Shown here in pieces: positions 34,737-46,332 of a DNA stretch of 64,000 nucleotides (position 1 is its first letter; each line of letters starts with the position of its first letter). The position numbers and the translations under genes are program-made. The notes beneath the pieces are model-generated. The model had not been told where the DNA came from, ran no database searches, and was given only the letters and a program-made list of their open reading frames with translations. Origin of the DNA: Medicago truncatula (taxonomy: Eukaryota; Streptophyta; Magnoliopsida; Fabales; Fabaceae); the NCBI RefSeq assembly GCF_003473485.1, contig NC_053045.1, positions 22,170,494 to 22,234,493 on the forward strand, read 5' to 3'.

Positions 34737-37700
34737 TTACCTCCCCCTTTAAAATTAACCTTGACCTCAAGGTTAGCGTTAGGGTAATTGTTAGAGATAT
34801 CCTCCCAATTTTCCCAAGTTGCTTCAGATGCTGGTAAGGTAGACCACTTAATCAAGACCTGTGGAACCTGTTTTCCATTCACCAATAATGTTCTTGATTG
34901 TAAAATATCTTCAGGCTGTAATACTGGTCCAGTTTCAGTGGTTGTTAAGGGTAGTGGTAGGTACTGCATTGTATGATCCCCCTTGCAAGGTTTCAAATTC
35001 ACAATGTGGAAAACTAGATGAATCTTAGCAGATGGAGGCAGGAGCAATTTGTAAGCCACCAACCCAATTCTCTGAATAACAGGAAAGGGTCCAAAATATC
35101 TAAGGCCTAGTTTCTGATTCTGGTGAAGCGCAAGAGAATGTTGACGATACGGTTGAAGCTTAACTAAGACCATATCACCCACTTGAAATTCAGCAAATCT
35201 TCGTTTAGAATCAGCATACTTCTTCATGATTTGTTGAGCGCGGTGTAAATTGACCTTAAGGAGCTGCAAGGTCTCATCTCTTTCCACCAGTAGAGATTGC
35301 AGTGATGGAGTAACATCTGCAGCAGTATCATATTTGATAAGGATAGGAGGATCTCTGCCATACACAACCTTGAATGGAGTCATTCCAATACTGCACTGGT
35401 ACGATGAATTGTACCAAAATTCAGCCCAATCAAGTAACTTAGACCATTTGTTAGGAGCTTGACCTGCAAAGCACCGTAAATACATCTCAACACATTTATT
35501 GACAGCTTCTGTTTGTCCGTCGGATTGGGGGTGATACGCTGAGCTCATAGATAAAGTGGTGCCACTTAGCTTAAACAAATTTTGCCAGAAAGAGCTGGTG
35601 AACACCTTATCACGATCCGACACAATACTCTTGGGAAATCCATGTAACTTAACTACAATATGTAGAAAAGCTTCTGCAACTTTCAAGCTAGTAAAATCAG
35701 ATTTCAAGGGTACAAAATGGCCATATTTGGAGAGCCTATCAACCACTACCATTATCACAGTGAAGCCATGTGAAGGTGGAAGACCCGTGATGAAGTCCAT
35801 GGAAACATCATCCCAAATCTGCAAGGGAATGGGCAGAGGCTGTAACAACCCAGCTGGAGCAGCAGTAGATGATTTAGCTTGTTGGCATACTAAACATTTT
35901 GATACAAAAAACCTCACATCACGAGATAAAGAGGGCCATGTGAATTGTGAAGCTATTCTAGCTTTGGTACGGGCAATGCCAGTGTGACCACCCAATAGAG
36001 AAGAATGAAATTCATGGAGAATAGATTGAATTATGTGAGAATCTTCAGGTACTACTACTTTGTTATTCCAATAAAGTGTATCCTGCCTAACCTGGTACAA
36101 TGGATCAGCACAGGTTCCCTGTAAGCACTGAGTTTTAATGGCAGATAAGGTGGAATCAGAATTGACGGCACTGTTAAGAGAACTTAGCAGAGAATTGACT
36201 GGTCTAGAGATGGCCATGAAGAATGATCTGGATAAAGCATCAGCTGCTACGTTATCTTTTCCTAGTTTATATTCTATGGTAAAATCAAAGCCTAGGAATT
36301 TGTGTAACCACTTCTGCTGCTCCGGAGTTTGAATTGTCTGATCTGTTAGAGCATTGAGGCTTTGTTGTCCAGTGCGTATAATGAATTTATGGCCTAGAAT
36401 ATAGTGTCTGAATTTTGCCATAGCTTCAGTGACTGCATATAATTCCCTCACATACGCAGATTTATGTTGCATAGAAGGAGCAAGTTTCTTTGAAAAGTAA
36501 GCAATGGGATGCTTATCTTGACTTAGAATGGCTCTTATACCGGTCCTAGAGGCATCAGTTTCCAATATAAAGGGTTTGGAGAAATCCGGTAGTGCTAGAA
36601 CAGGCGCAGCAGTAATTGCTTGTTGGAGAGCTAAGAAGGCATCAGTAATTGGCTGGCTCCACTCAAAAGCATCCTTTTTTAGTAATGCAGTCAGAGATGC
36701 AGCTATTGACGCATAATTGCGAATGAATCGTCTATAGTAACCAGATAATCCCAAAAAACCTCTAAGCTGCTTAAGGTTCGTTGGTAAAGGCCAATCAAGG
36801 ACAGCTTTTACTTTATCTTTATCCATATGGACACCTTCCTGAGAAATAGTATGTCCTAAATAGTCCACTTTAGTGAAGCCAAAGCAACATTTAGATAATT
36901 TTGCGTACAACTGATGATGGCGCATAAGCTGAAGTACTTCTTCCAAGTGAGTGAGATGCATGGACCAATTGGGACTATATACCAGTATATCATCAAAGAA
37001 AACTAATACTGACTTTCTGAGCAGTGATTGAAACACTTGATTCATGAGACTTTGAAAGGAGGCAGGTGCATTAGAGAGTCCAAAAGGCATAACTAGCCAC
37101 TCATAGAGCCCTTGGTGAGTTCTGAAAGCTGTCTTTGGTCTATCTTCAAGTTTGACAAGTATTTGGTGATATCCAGATCGAAGATCAAGCTTAGAAAAAT
37201 AGCAAGCACCATGTAGTTCATCCAATAGTTCATCCACTGTAGGAATGGGAAAACTATCTTTGACAGTGATAGAGTTCAATGCCCTGTAATCAGTACAAAA
37301 CCTCCAAGACCCATCTTTTTTCTTAACAAGTAGCACTGGTGAAGAAAAGGGGCTAATGCTTGGCTGTATAATCCCTTGTGCCAACATCTCATTGACCATA
37401 GTTTCAATTTGCGCTTTTTGACTATGAGGATAACGATATGGTCTTACTTTTATTGGATTACTACCTTTCATCAGGGTAATAGCATGGTCCTGAAAACGTG
37501 CCGGAGGCAGAGACTTTGGTTCCTCGAACACATCCCTAAATTGGTGTAAAATAACAGCTATATCTGGGTTTAGGTCAGAAGGAACAGAGCTATCTTTAGT
37601 AGTAATGGTGTTGAATTGAAGGGTAAAAGCTGAATCAATAGACTGTGTGTGATGTAGCCTTTTGATGTGATGGAATTGAGCTGGACTAGGGCTCTTGGTT

Positions 37701-39178
37701 TTCTCACCATACAGTGTAACAAAAGTATCTTTGAGATAAAACTTCAATGATAAAGCATTATAATCAGCTATATGTGGTCCTAAGGTCTGTAACCAAGGGA
37801 CACCCAAAACTAAATCAGCACCAGATATAGGCAATAAATACACAGGTATGTGAAGAGTATTACCCTGAACCGCCACAGGTAAATCTTCAATGAAGCCCAT
37901 AGTAGACAGCAAGTTTCCATTACCAACCGTCACCTGAAATTGAGTAGTGGACTGAATAGGTAATTGTAGAGTTTGAGCAATGCGTGGTTGAAGAAAATTT
38001 TCAGAACTTCCGCTGTCCAACAAAATCGTGATAGCAATACCCTGAATTTGACTGTGGAACCGCATGGTGCCTTTACGAGCAGAACCGTTCAAGGCATTCA
38101 GTGACAAGTGGTGCTCCTCCGTAACAATAGGTGGTGTTTCAGGGTCAGCTGATGGTGTGATTTGTTGTGGTGGTGGTTCAGGTTCTTCTTCTTCTTCAGT
38201 TTGGAATAAGAAATAATGACGATTTGGACATTTATGAGATATAGAGAATCGTTCATCACAATAATAGCATAATCCTTTTTCTCTTCTGAGCATCATCTCA
38301 GCTCTAGTGATGTTTTTAACTGGGTGGCCTTTTGTGGGTAGGTTTGGTGGTTTGGGGGTGGGGAGTAATGGTGGTTGAGGGTTATTTCTGGGTAGGGTAT
38401 TTGAAGTGGGAAAATTATAAGGTTTTGTGGATGTTGGGTTGGTCGATTTGAGTTGTGATGGGGGTGTGTATTTGTCCTCAAAAAGCCTTGCAAGAGCGTA
38501 AGCTCGAGAAAGAGATAAGGGGGTTCGGGCGATAACATCTCGTTTGAGATCTGGTTTCAATCCACTGATAAAGCAGTCAAGAGTTGCTTCTGGGCTCAAT
38601 CCTTCAGATATGTTGGCTAACACAGTGAAAGAAGAATAATAGTCAGCAATAGTGGTTTGTTGGGTCAACTTGAACAAGTTGGGCCTTGCTGCTTCATATG
38701 GTGATGGCCCAAATTCCATTTCCAAGGCCTTAGTAAACATGGCCCAGGATTGAAAAGGTTGGTTCTTGGAAATCATCTGAAACCAAGGAACAACATGTTT
38801 CTCCATATGCACTGCTGCAATGGTGAGGCGATGATTGTCTGGTGTTTCATAGTAATCAAAAAATTGCTCTGCTCGAAAAATCCAATTCATGACCTCAGAT
38901 CCATCAAATCGAGGAAAATCGAGTTTAATGTGACGAACCTGAAATGGGTGATGGCTTGCCTAGCTAGTTTGAGCTGAGTTGTTGCTGTTGTTGGAATTCT
39001 GGGTATAGTGCAGTGAAATAAGCTGATTTTCAACACGATCAAAGCGTGCTAGGTCTACGTGACGGTGTTGAGAGTATTCGTTATGGCGCCTGTCTAACTC
39101 AACCATATATTGTTGCAAGGTTTTTGTGAGCTCAGTAATGAAATTTTCCATTGTTTTCATGCGTGTGTTGTCAGCCAT
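34586..39178 (-). pseudogene. gag-pol polyprotein of the Reina-like element, one in-frame stop
   Basis: The likely start is MADNTRMKTMENF at 39178. TAG at 38957-38959 interrupts after NNSAQTS. The frame then runs 1434 codons from 38890 without a break. Domains in order: gag (WIFRAEQFFDYYETPDNHR), one CCHC-like knuckle (CYYCDERFSISHKC), protease (LLDSGSSENF), reverse transcriptase ([13 protein letters not shown] and the catalytic VLVFFDDILVYS), RNase H (FILETDASRTG), integrase (zinc finger ending KCLVCQQAK; catalytic Asp in SMDFITGL and VSDRD, Glu in GQTEAVNK), and a chromodomain (VLIKWSTLPASEATWENWED). One RNase H residue looks wrong: RTGQQSLNAL has Gly where the family has the conserved Asp (TDQ.SL). 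With the stop, this suggests a recently disabled copy. The last ~50 codons lie inside the 3' LTR. Confidence 0.9.
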
Positions 39179-39204
39179 GTGGGGAGGTCAATGAAAGCAC
39201 CAAA

Positions 39205-39568
39205 TGTTATGATTTGATATGATAATAGGTACTGTTATATTGAAATGACAGTAAAATGATAATAATCTAAATATTATTGATGGAAAAATGGTTAAAACCA
39301 ATTGAAGAAAGGTACAGGGAATGAAATGATAGTGCAGAAAAGCATAAAGCTTCAAGAGAGAGAGAGAGCCATAATTCTACCAAATATTATTCCCCCTTAA
39401 CAATGCTAATGATTGTCCTATTTAACAGAGTCCTCATTGAACTTTCTGTTAGGAATCTTATGCCTCATTCCACGTCTTGGTCCCTGGATCTGTGGATTAC
39501 GTGACATCTGTCCTTCCTCTCCTTCTGCATTAGTTACTGCAGTAATTTCCTTGGTCTTATCCATAACA
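39205..39568 (-). repeat. 5' LTR of the Reina-like element (364 bp)
   Basis: Near-identical to the 3' LTR. It repeats the coding sequence for the C-terminal tail (VMDKTKEITAVTNAEGEEG...NEDSVK) upstream of gag, where it has no role as protein. Confidence 0.93.
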
Positions 39569-39573
39569 TAGAC

Positions 39574-39662
39574 TTCATACCAACTACTATAAATGTTGGT
39601 TGTATATCTGTTTTTAATTAAGAGAAATGAGTTCATTTGTTAATCTTTCTTTTCTCATAACA
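39574..39662 (+). repeat. 3' end of a Ty1/copia 5' LTR
   Basis: TTTTCTCATAACA at 39650-39662 is followed directly by TGGTATCATTAAGC, a Met-tRNA-type primer-binding site, and then by a copia gag. The rest of the LTR lies left of the Reina-like insertion. Confidence 0.6.
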
Positions 39663-39924
39663 TGGTATCATTAAGCTTTTTCTTTATGAAGAAGTTAGTT
39701 ACAAAGTCTTTTAGAACTCAATCTCTTCAACTTTTCATCAATTTTCCTTGATTCTTCGCAATTTTCTTGCGAATTCTCGCATTTTCTTCACAATTTTCCT
39801 GGATTTTTCGCAATTTACTTGCGTTTTCTCGTTTTCTTGCGATTGGTTCATATTGACTTTGCATTGAATTCTCCTTTTTCTGAGAGTTTTCTTCACACAA
39901 TTTTCCTCACAATGTACAACCTGA

Positions 39925-40350
39925 TAATGAATCCATGTTCTACGTTCATCCTAGTGAAGGTCTGAACTCTGTTCCCATTACTCCGCAATTAAATGGTCCC
40001 AATTATCTTGGATCAAGTCGTTCGATGCCTATTGCTTTAGGTGCGAAGAACAAATTGAAGTTCATTGATGGATATATGGAGATTCCTGATGAAGATTATT
40101 TGAATTGCAACGCGTGGGAATGTTGTAATCATTTGATTCAATCTTGGATTATCAATTATGTTACTCCTTAAATTGTGCAGATTCTTGTCTTTCATGAACA
40201 TGCCATTGATGTTTGGCAAGACCTCAAGGAACGCTTCTTTAAAGTTGATCGTGTTTGTATTGCTATGCTTCGATCCACTATCAACAATCTAAAGCAAGAT
40301 TCAAAATTTGTTTTAGATTATTTTACTGGAATGAAAACTATGTGGGTATA
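39925..40350 (+). pseudogene. Ty1/copia gag fragment
   Basis: The frame reads MFYVHPSEGLNSVPITPQLN, RSMPIALGAKNKLKFIDG and IQSWIINYVTP, then a stop. It resumes with HEHAIDVWQDLKERFFKVD and NNLKQDSKFVLDYFTGMKT. This is the gag_pre/UBN2 gag typical of plant copia elements. The frame is broken by stops near 40168 and 40348, and the normal nucleocapsid and pol do not follow. Pol remains of possibly the same element appear at 44545. Confidence 0.8.
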
Positions 40351-40689
40351 GTTGAATTCTCGTTGTCATATGCTTCGTTGTACGTGTCCACATCCTTTTT
40401 GACTAGTTTAAACGTTCCATTCATTGTTATTGTTGCTAATCCTCATTATTGTTTTTAATTTTATTTCTTTACATTAGATATATAACCTTTCCATTTAAGC
40501 TTAAATTGTTTTAGACTTAGAGAGTTATTTCAGACTATTTACAGATGGAGGCTAGTTTACTCTTACATTCAACAACAGGATAACTTTTGGGGCTTGCTAC
40601 TGAAGGTACTCATATTATTCACCATCTCTTTTCTGTATCGCATACCGGTGTGATTTTGAGCCTAATATTTCAATTTGTTACTATAATTC

Positions 40690-42386
40690 TTTCTATCACG
40701 AGTGTTTCATATGAATGTTATTTTTGCTAGAATTTACGGTTGCTTTTTATGCACGATCGATCATATTATACTACACACGAGGCAAAAAAATTTGGGTACT
40801 TTGAACCTTTCAAGCTACCATGTTATATTCTTATTATCCTTTGTAAAACCACTTTGAGCCTCCAAAAATAATTTCTTTTGTTGTTACTAAGTGATGAATC
40901 ATGTCACAAGTTCTAAACCTTAATGTCATCTTTTTTATTTCTCTTGGAGTTAGATAGAATATTTTTAACTTGGTATAATTTGCAACTAATTTTGAGGTTG
41001 CTATTTAAAATTAGCAACATTCTAAGTTTGAGATGGGTTACTAGTATAACTTATTTTACAAAAAAGAAAAAAAAAAAAAAAAAGTAGATTACCATGCCTC
41101 TACACAAAAAAAATAGAAAAAAATAAATGAAGAGTCAAAAATATCAAAAAATTTGGGCTCTTAAAAAAATAGATTTTTGTTGAAAACGAAAAAGATAAAT
41201 AGTTATACTTTAGTGCCCATATTGTTTGATTAAAGGAATGAAGGTTGGTAGTACCCATCTTGTATATAATCTAATCTTGACTGTATGTTTAGAATTGTCT
41301 TAAATTTACAACAAAGGTACAATCATGTGATGATTGGAGTAGGCAAATGTCGTGACCAACCCTGCTGGCTTAAGGAGATACATATGTGTATCCTGGAAAA
41401 GATTGTGATTCTATATATGAGCTAACTTCTCTAAGTCTATCCCGCTTTGAAGCAATGTGGTAAGTAAGTAAAGTCTTTAAATGGGACAATATGATGATCT
41501 GAGCAACCTCTTCGGAAAGATATGTTTTTCTGAAAAAATGCAACGAATAAAATTCGTTTTTTCTTTCGTTACTTGAGGACAAGCAACAATTTAAGTTTGG
41601 GGTTGTGATGACAGGTCACCTTACGCTATTCTTAGCATGTTTGTCAGTTATTTTCAGTAGGTTTTTCATCTAGAATAGAGGAATATTAGAGCAATTGCTT
41701 ATGATTTCAAGACATTTGTAATGTTTTCTATATTTGAGTCATGTAATTCTCTTTTTCCCGAAACATAACAATTTTAGGGTGTTTTGATGTAATTCACGAA
41801 GAAATCACGCAAATCGGAAAAACAAGACATAGGAAGACTTATGAAGACTTTGGGAAGATCATGAATGAAGAATTAAGAGGCCTCAAAAGATATTATAGAG
41901 GGAGAAATTTTGGTCCCAGGTCCCAAGACATCTTATATGGTAGCAAACACCCAAAAGGACGAGGAAACAGACATCTATGCACCAGATTGTACTCACATGC
42001 GCCCCGAGCATGGTCCATGTGCCTCAAGTACGACCATGTGTCTTAAGCATGACCTAGGTGCCTCAAGGATGTGATGTGTGCCCCGAGCATGCGTAAAAAC
42101 ATACCATAACTGATTTTTGTTACTTGTAAGTGGAAAGAACCCAGTTTTTAAGCCAAACTTCAGGTGGAACTTTTCCTAAAAATACCAAGCCTTTCATTCA
42201 TTATCCATGGAATTATCCATGGAACTAACTTCCAATGCACGACGACAAAATAGCTGATTCTACTGCATAAGCTCGAAAATTTATACATCAGTATAGATCT
42301 ACCTGCGATCTCTCGGGAGATAGCACCTCTACATAATTTAAACCATGTCCCTTAGATATCTAGGCTTACTAGACTCTGGCTAAATC
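40690..42386 (+). mobile_element. Probable Athila-like gypsy 3' end (non-coding internal part and LTR start), fragmentary
   Basis: The segment 40690-41607 has phrases typical of the long non-coding 3' region of Athila-type elements (TTGAACCTTTCAAGCTACC, AACCACTTTGAGCCTCC). It ends in TTACTTGAGGACAAGCAACA and AAGTTTGGGG, a polypurine tract, followed by TGATGACAGGTCACC as a likely LTR start. Within 41980-42080, CCCCGAGCATG/CCTCAAG phrases repeat. No coding region is left. The assignment rests on general resemblance. Confidence 0.35.
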
Positions 42387-43692
42387 TGAAGGTGAGAAAA
42401 ACACAAGAAGGGGGGGTTGAATTGTGTTTTCTTTTTCTCTCTTAAAAAAACTTCTTCTGATAAAACTTCAGAATCAGTTTGTGAATGCTTCTGATGAAAT
42501 GATCAGAATCAGATATGCAGCGGAAAAGATCAAAGCAGAGAAAAGAAAAGCAAGACACAAGCAGTTATCCTGGTTCCTTCCACAAAACGGAAGTAGTCCA
42601 GTCCCCCTTGCACTTCCAAGGAGATTTCACTATAATCACAAAGATTACAAATGCTCAATACTCTCTAAGTATGAGACTTCTCAAAAATGCTCAAGCACAC
42701 ACGCAAGAGTCTTCCAATGCTCAAGCACTAAGCAAGAGTCTTCTAATGCTCAAGCACGCAGGCAAGAGTCTTCTGATCAAACAAAAATACAAAGAAATAA
42801 GTTTGACTTGAACACTTGATATACAATCAGTGGTGTTCACAATACAATACAATAAAGACTCTAGACTTTTGAATTTCTAAGATATATCAAATCAGTGCAG
42901 AAATTCAGTGTGCTTTGTAGAATCAAATTGACAGAGTTTTGGCGCTTTTTAACTTGTGTATCTCTATCTACAATCTTCAAGTCTTCACTCCTTTATATAG
43001 AGGCGTGAAAGAGACGTTGAGATGATTAGCACGTCTAAAGAGTCGTTGAGTTCCTTTGATCATTCACCAGTAATCCTTTGCCTGATTTGGGTGTAGTCCT
43101 TTGAAGAATTAGCTTCAAATTCATTCCCATCTTGAAGGAACATTTCTGCAGGCATGGCTGTTTTTCTTGTCTTGTAGCGTGGACAAAAACAGAGTAGTGG
43201 AGGTAGTGGTTGTACACTTGTACTTTGTTAACTCTGTTAACGAAGGACAAGTACTTAGTTTTCTCCAAATGACCGTTGATGTCTCCCTTTCAATTCTTCG
43301 TTCTTCTTAGACAAGGTTGAAATGTTAAACAGCTACTTTGAATCTCCAGTTTAAATTTACGGATCAATTGTAGCTTCTGGTGATGATTTCGCTTCTGATG
43401 AAAACCTTGCTTCTGATGACCATATGCTTTTGATGAGCTTCTGCTTCTGATGACGTCATCACTTCAGAGGCACTTTAGCTTCAGAAGCACTTTAGCTTCA
43501 GACGCAGTTTTCTTCAGATGCTTCTAATTCCTTTGCTCTCCATTGTTCTTCCAAGACCTATTGAAATTACTTGACTAGCCTTTGTTCCTGTACACTTGAA
43601 CAATCATTAGCAATAACCAATTGACAATTTTTAATACCTTGTTATCATCAAAACTCATTAAGGTTCATTGTGAAACACATTTTGTTCCAACA
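42387..43692 (+). mobile_element. Solo LTR, 1306 bp, sirevirus-like (Ty1/copia)
   Basis: Begins TGAAGGTGAGAAAAACACAAG, followed by the GGGGGGGTTGAATTGTGTTTT stretch common in legume repeats, and ends GTTCCAACA. The duplication AAATC is at 42382-42386 and 43693-43697. Inside are a roughly 33-bp tandem repeat (42685-42780, CAAGAGTCTTC(C/T)AATGCTCAAGCAC) and a block of CTTCTGATGA/CTTCAGA phrases (43375-43520). No coding sequence. Assignment to sireviruses is from memory of similar legume LTRs. Confidence 0.8.
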
Positions 43693-43968
43693 AAATCAAT
43701 ATATAAATTGTGGAACACTACATTGTCGGCAAAGTATTAAGAACATGTTTAAACTAAAATTATATTGGATGCATAAGTCATATACAACTGGCCAGATTAA
43801 AAGTACTACATAGATTTCTAGATATTTACATCCAATCCCAGCAAAAAATATAGTTTAGTTACACATGAAATGCATGACTAACACAAAAGAGTTAATAAAT
43901 GTTAGAGAAGCATCAACAAGCTTGTCTCTCGGCTTCCCTAGCCCTTCAATGGCTTCCTTATCTCTCTG

Positions 43969-44544
<576 letters not shown>

Positions 44545-44862
44545 TCTATGAGTTTTGTTGGCTACAAAATCTTCTTTTAGAATTACATTACACTATTCAC
44601 AAGGATACCTTGGTCTACTATGATAATGTTATTGCCATATATCTATTTTGGAATCCAGTTTAACACCAACGAATAAAATATATCGAAATAGACATTCATT
44701 TTCTTTGTGAAAATGTAGCTCGTGGAGACATTTGCGTCCTACATGTCCCACTGCGTATCAAATTGCAGATATCTTCACCAAGGGTCTCCCATTGATTTTA
44801 TTTGAAGATTTTAGGGACATACTCCGTTTGCGACAACCTCTCGCTTCAACTACAGGGAAGTG
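44545..44862 (+). pseudogene. 3' end of a Ty1/copia pol (RNase H C-terminus)
   Basis: ELHYTIHKDTLVYYDNV, then HQRIKYIEIDIHF and VARGDICVLHVP. After a one-base frameshift comes YQIADIFTKGLPLILFEDFR and RQPLASTTGK, then TGA near 44860. This is the usual end of copia RNase H. It carries a TAA in place of the codon before HQRIKYIEI and the frameshift near 44750. It may be the other end of the element whose gag starts at 39925. Confidence 0.85.
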
Positions 44863-45339
44863 ATAGACTTCGTATATATCTAAAAAATAATAATAGGTAT
44901 TCATTTGTATTTATTAGTCATTCTATCAACAATGTGCAAGTTTATGTTGAAATAACTCTCTCTTGTCATTCTATCATTCCATCCTGATTGTAATTCCTTC
45001 TTGCTTGTAGAGTTCTATGAAGCTTTGAATGACCACCTTGTTGTCAGCCAGTGAGATGATATGATAGTCATGCATAAAGTCTAGATTCCTTGTTTTAACA
45101 CAAAAGGGAACTTGAGGTTCTTTAGCTTCTTCCTTATCTAGAAACATCATGTTAACAAGAGTTTAAGGTTCTAAGGAAATTTTTCAAAAAATGGTTTTTC
45201 TCGGAGGAGGTTAGAAAACCGTAAAGTGTTGGAATTGAGTGTAACTGTGTAAGAATTGTGAGTGAGTGAGTGTGTAAACCTTTGATATTCGGTACTTGAT
45301 TGAAACAACACACATTAATTACAAATTAGGGGGATAGGC

Positions 45340-45910
45340 GTTTAAAATCATTAACCATTGCATAACGGTCTCAAAGTGCCGCCAAATGAAGGATGTGTCA
45401 TGGTTGTTTGCTTGGTAGAATACCCCTTCTAGACAAAGGGGTTCGGTGCCCTATGAATTGCATAAGTTGCAGCAATGACTTGGAAGATCTTGTTCATATT
45501 TTCCTCGAATGTCCTTTTTCTATTTAAGTGTGGTGTATTCTTAGTCTTTAGGACGAAGTCGATCACTCCACTCGCAATCATGGCTCCATGGTGAATGCCA
45601 TATTTTCCTTATTAGAATACTTACAGCCTGAACATTCTTATATAATGGATGTTTATGTGGAGTCTGTGAAAACATCGTAATCTGAAAATTTTGCAAAACG
45701 AGAATGAATTATGTGCTCATGGTTGACCGAGCACGACATATGTTGGAAGATTTTTATGAAGTGGAATCACCTAATAATATCGTTCGTCAGCAACATAATC
45801 AAGTTCGCAACACGGTTAGTACAACGATATTGTCCAATGTGTAGGCTTTACCAACTGCATAGCAACAATTGTTCATTGGCAGAGGCCTTAACAAGGTCGG
45901 TTAAATTGTA
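45340..45910 (+). pseudogene. LINE-type remnant: zf-RVT zinc-binding region and downstream segment
   Basis: CISCSNDLEDLVHIFLECPF matches the zinc-binding module (zf-RVT) that follows reverse transcriptase in plant LINEs and LINE-like genes, with Cys-x2-Cys and His/Cys spacing. Downstream, MVDRARHMLEDF and QVRNTVS correspond to the linker before RNase H. Stops and frameshifts occur throughout. No poly-A tail or target duplication was identified. Confidence 0.65.
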
Positions 45911-46182
45911 ACGTCGATGCCTCCTTTTTGTCTCAGAGAAACCGTACATGTATTTGTATTTGTATTTGTCTCTGTCATGATGCATTTGATTTTGTATTAG
46001 CTAAAACTATGAGTTTTACACCTTTTGTATCATGTGGTTGTGGGCGAAGCTCTGGGTTTATATTATTTACTTTAGTGGATTCAAGATATGCAATGTGACA
46101 ATATCCATTTATGGTGAAATAGACATTGATTTCACATCTTAAAAAGACAAAAATATCCTTGTTATACATATCAAAAGGCTTG

Positions 46183-46248
46183 TATAAAAGCTATAGAACT
46201 TTTTTATTTAAGTCAAAACCCCTTGCGCCTAGTTATAGGTTAGGGTTT
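46183..46248 (+). promoter_or_regulatory. NAF1 core promoter: TATA box and telo-box
   Basis: TATAAA at 46183-46188 lies 145 bases before the start codon. TTAGGGTTT at 46240-46248 is a telo-box, an element enriched near transcription starts of plant ribosomal protein and ribosome-biogenesis genes. Its presence supports co-regulation of NAF1 with that set. Confidence 0.6.
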
Positions 46249-46332
46249 AAGCAGCGAAAGCAAAACAACAGCTCCTATCCTCGCTTTGCAGCCCCAATTC
46301 GTGTTTCAATTCCGACAAATTTCACCTTAACA

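Larger units (their letters stand above)
34375..39568 (-). mobile_element. Reina-like Ty3/gypsy chromovirus, full length, nearly intact (5194 bp)
   Basis: LTRs at 34375-34736 and 39205-39568 both begin TGTTATGATTTGATATG and end CTTATCCATAACA. The target duplication TAGAC is at 34370-34374 and 39569-39573. In element orientation, the sequence after the 5' LTR is TTTGGTGCTTTCATTGACC (primer-binding region). Before the 3' LTR is AAAGGGGGAGG (polypurine tract). Only about three differences separate the LTRs, including GAGAGAGAGAG length, so insertion is recent. Short LTRs, about 5 kb length and a C-terminal chromodomain fit the Reina lineage. Confidence 0.93.

Noticed and set aside
34788..36716. 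Several plus-strand frames at 34581-36716
   Set aside because: All are antisense shadows of the Reina-like polyprotein.
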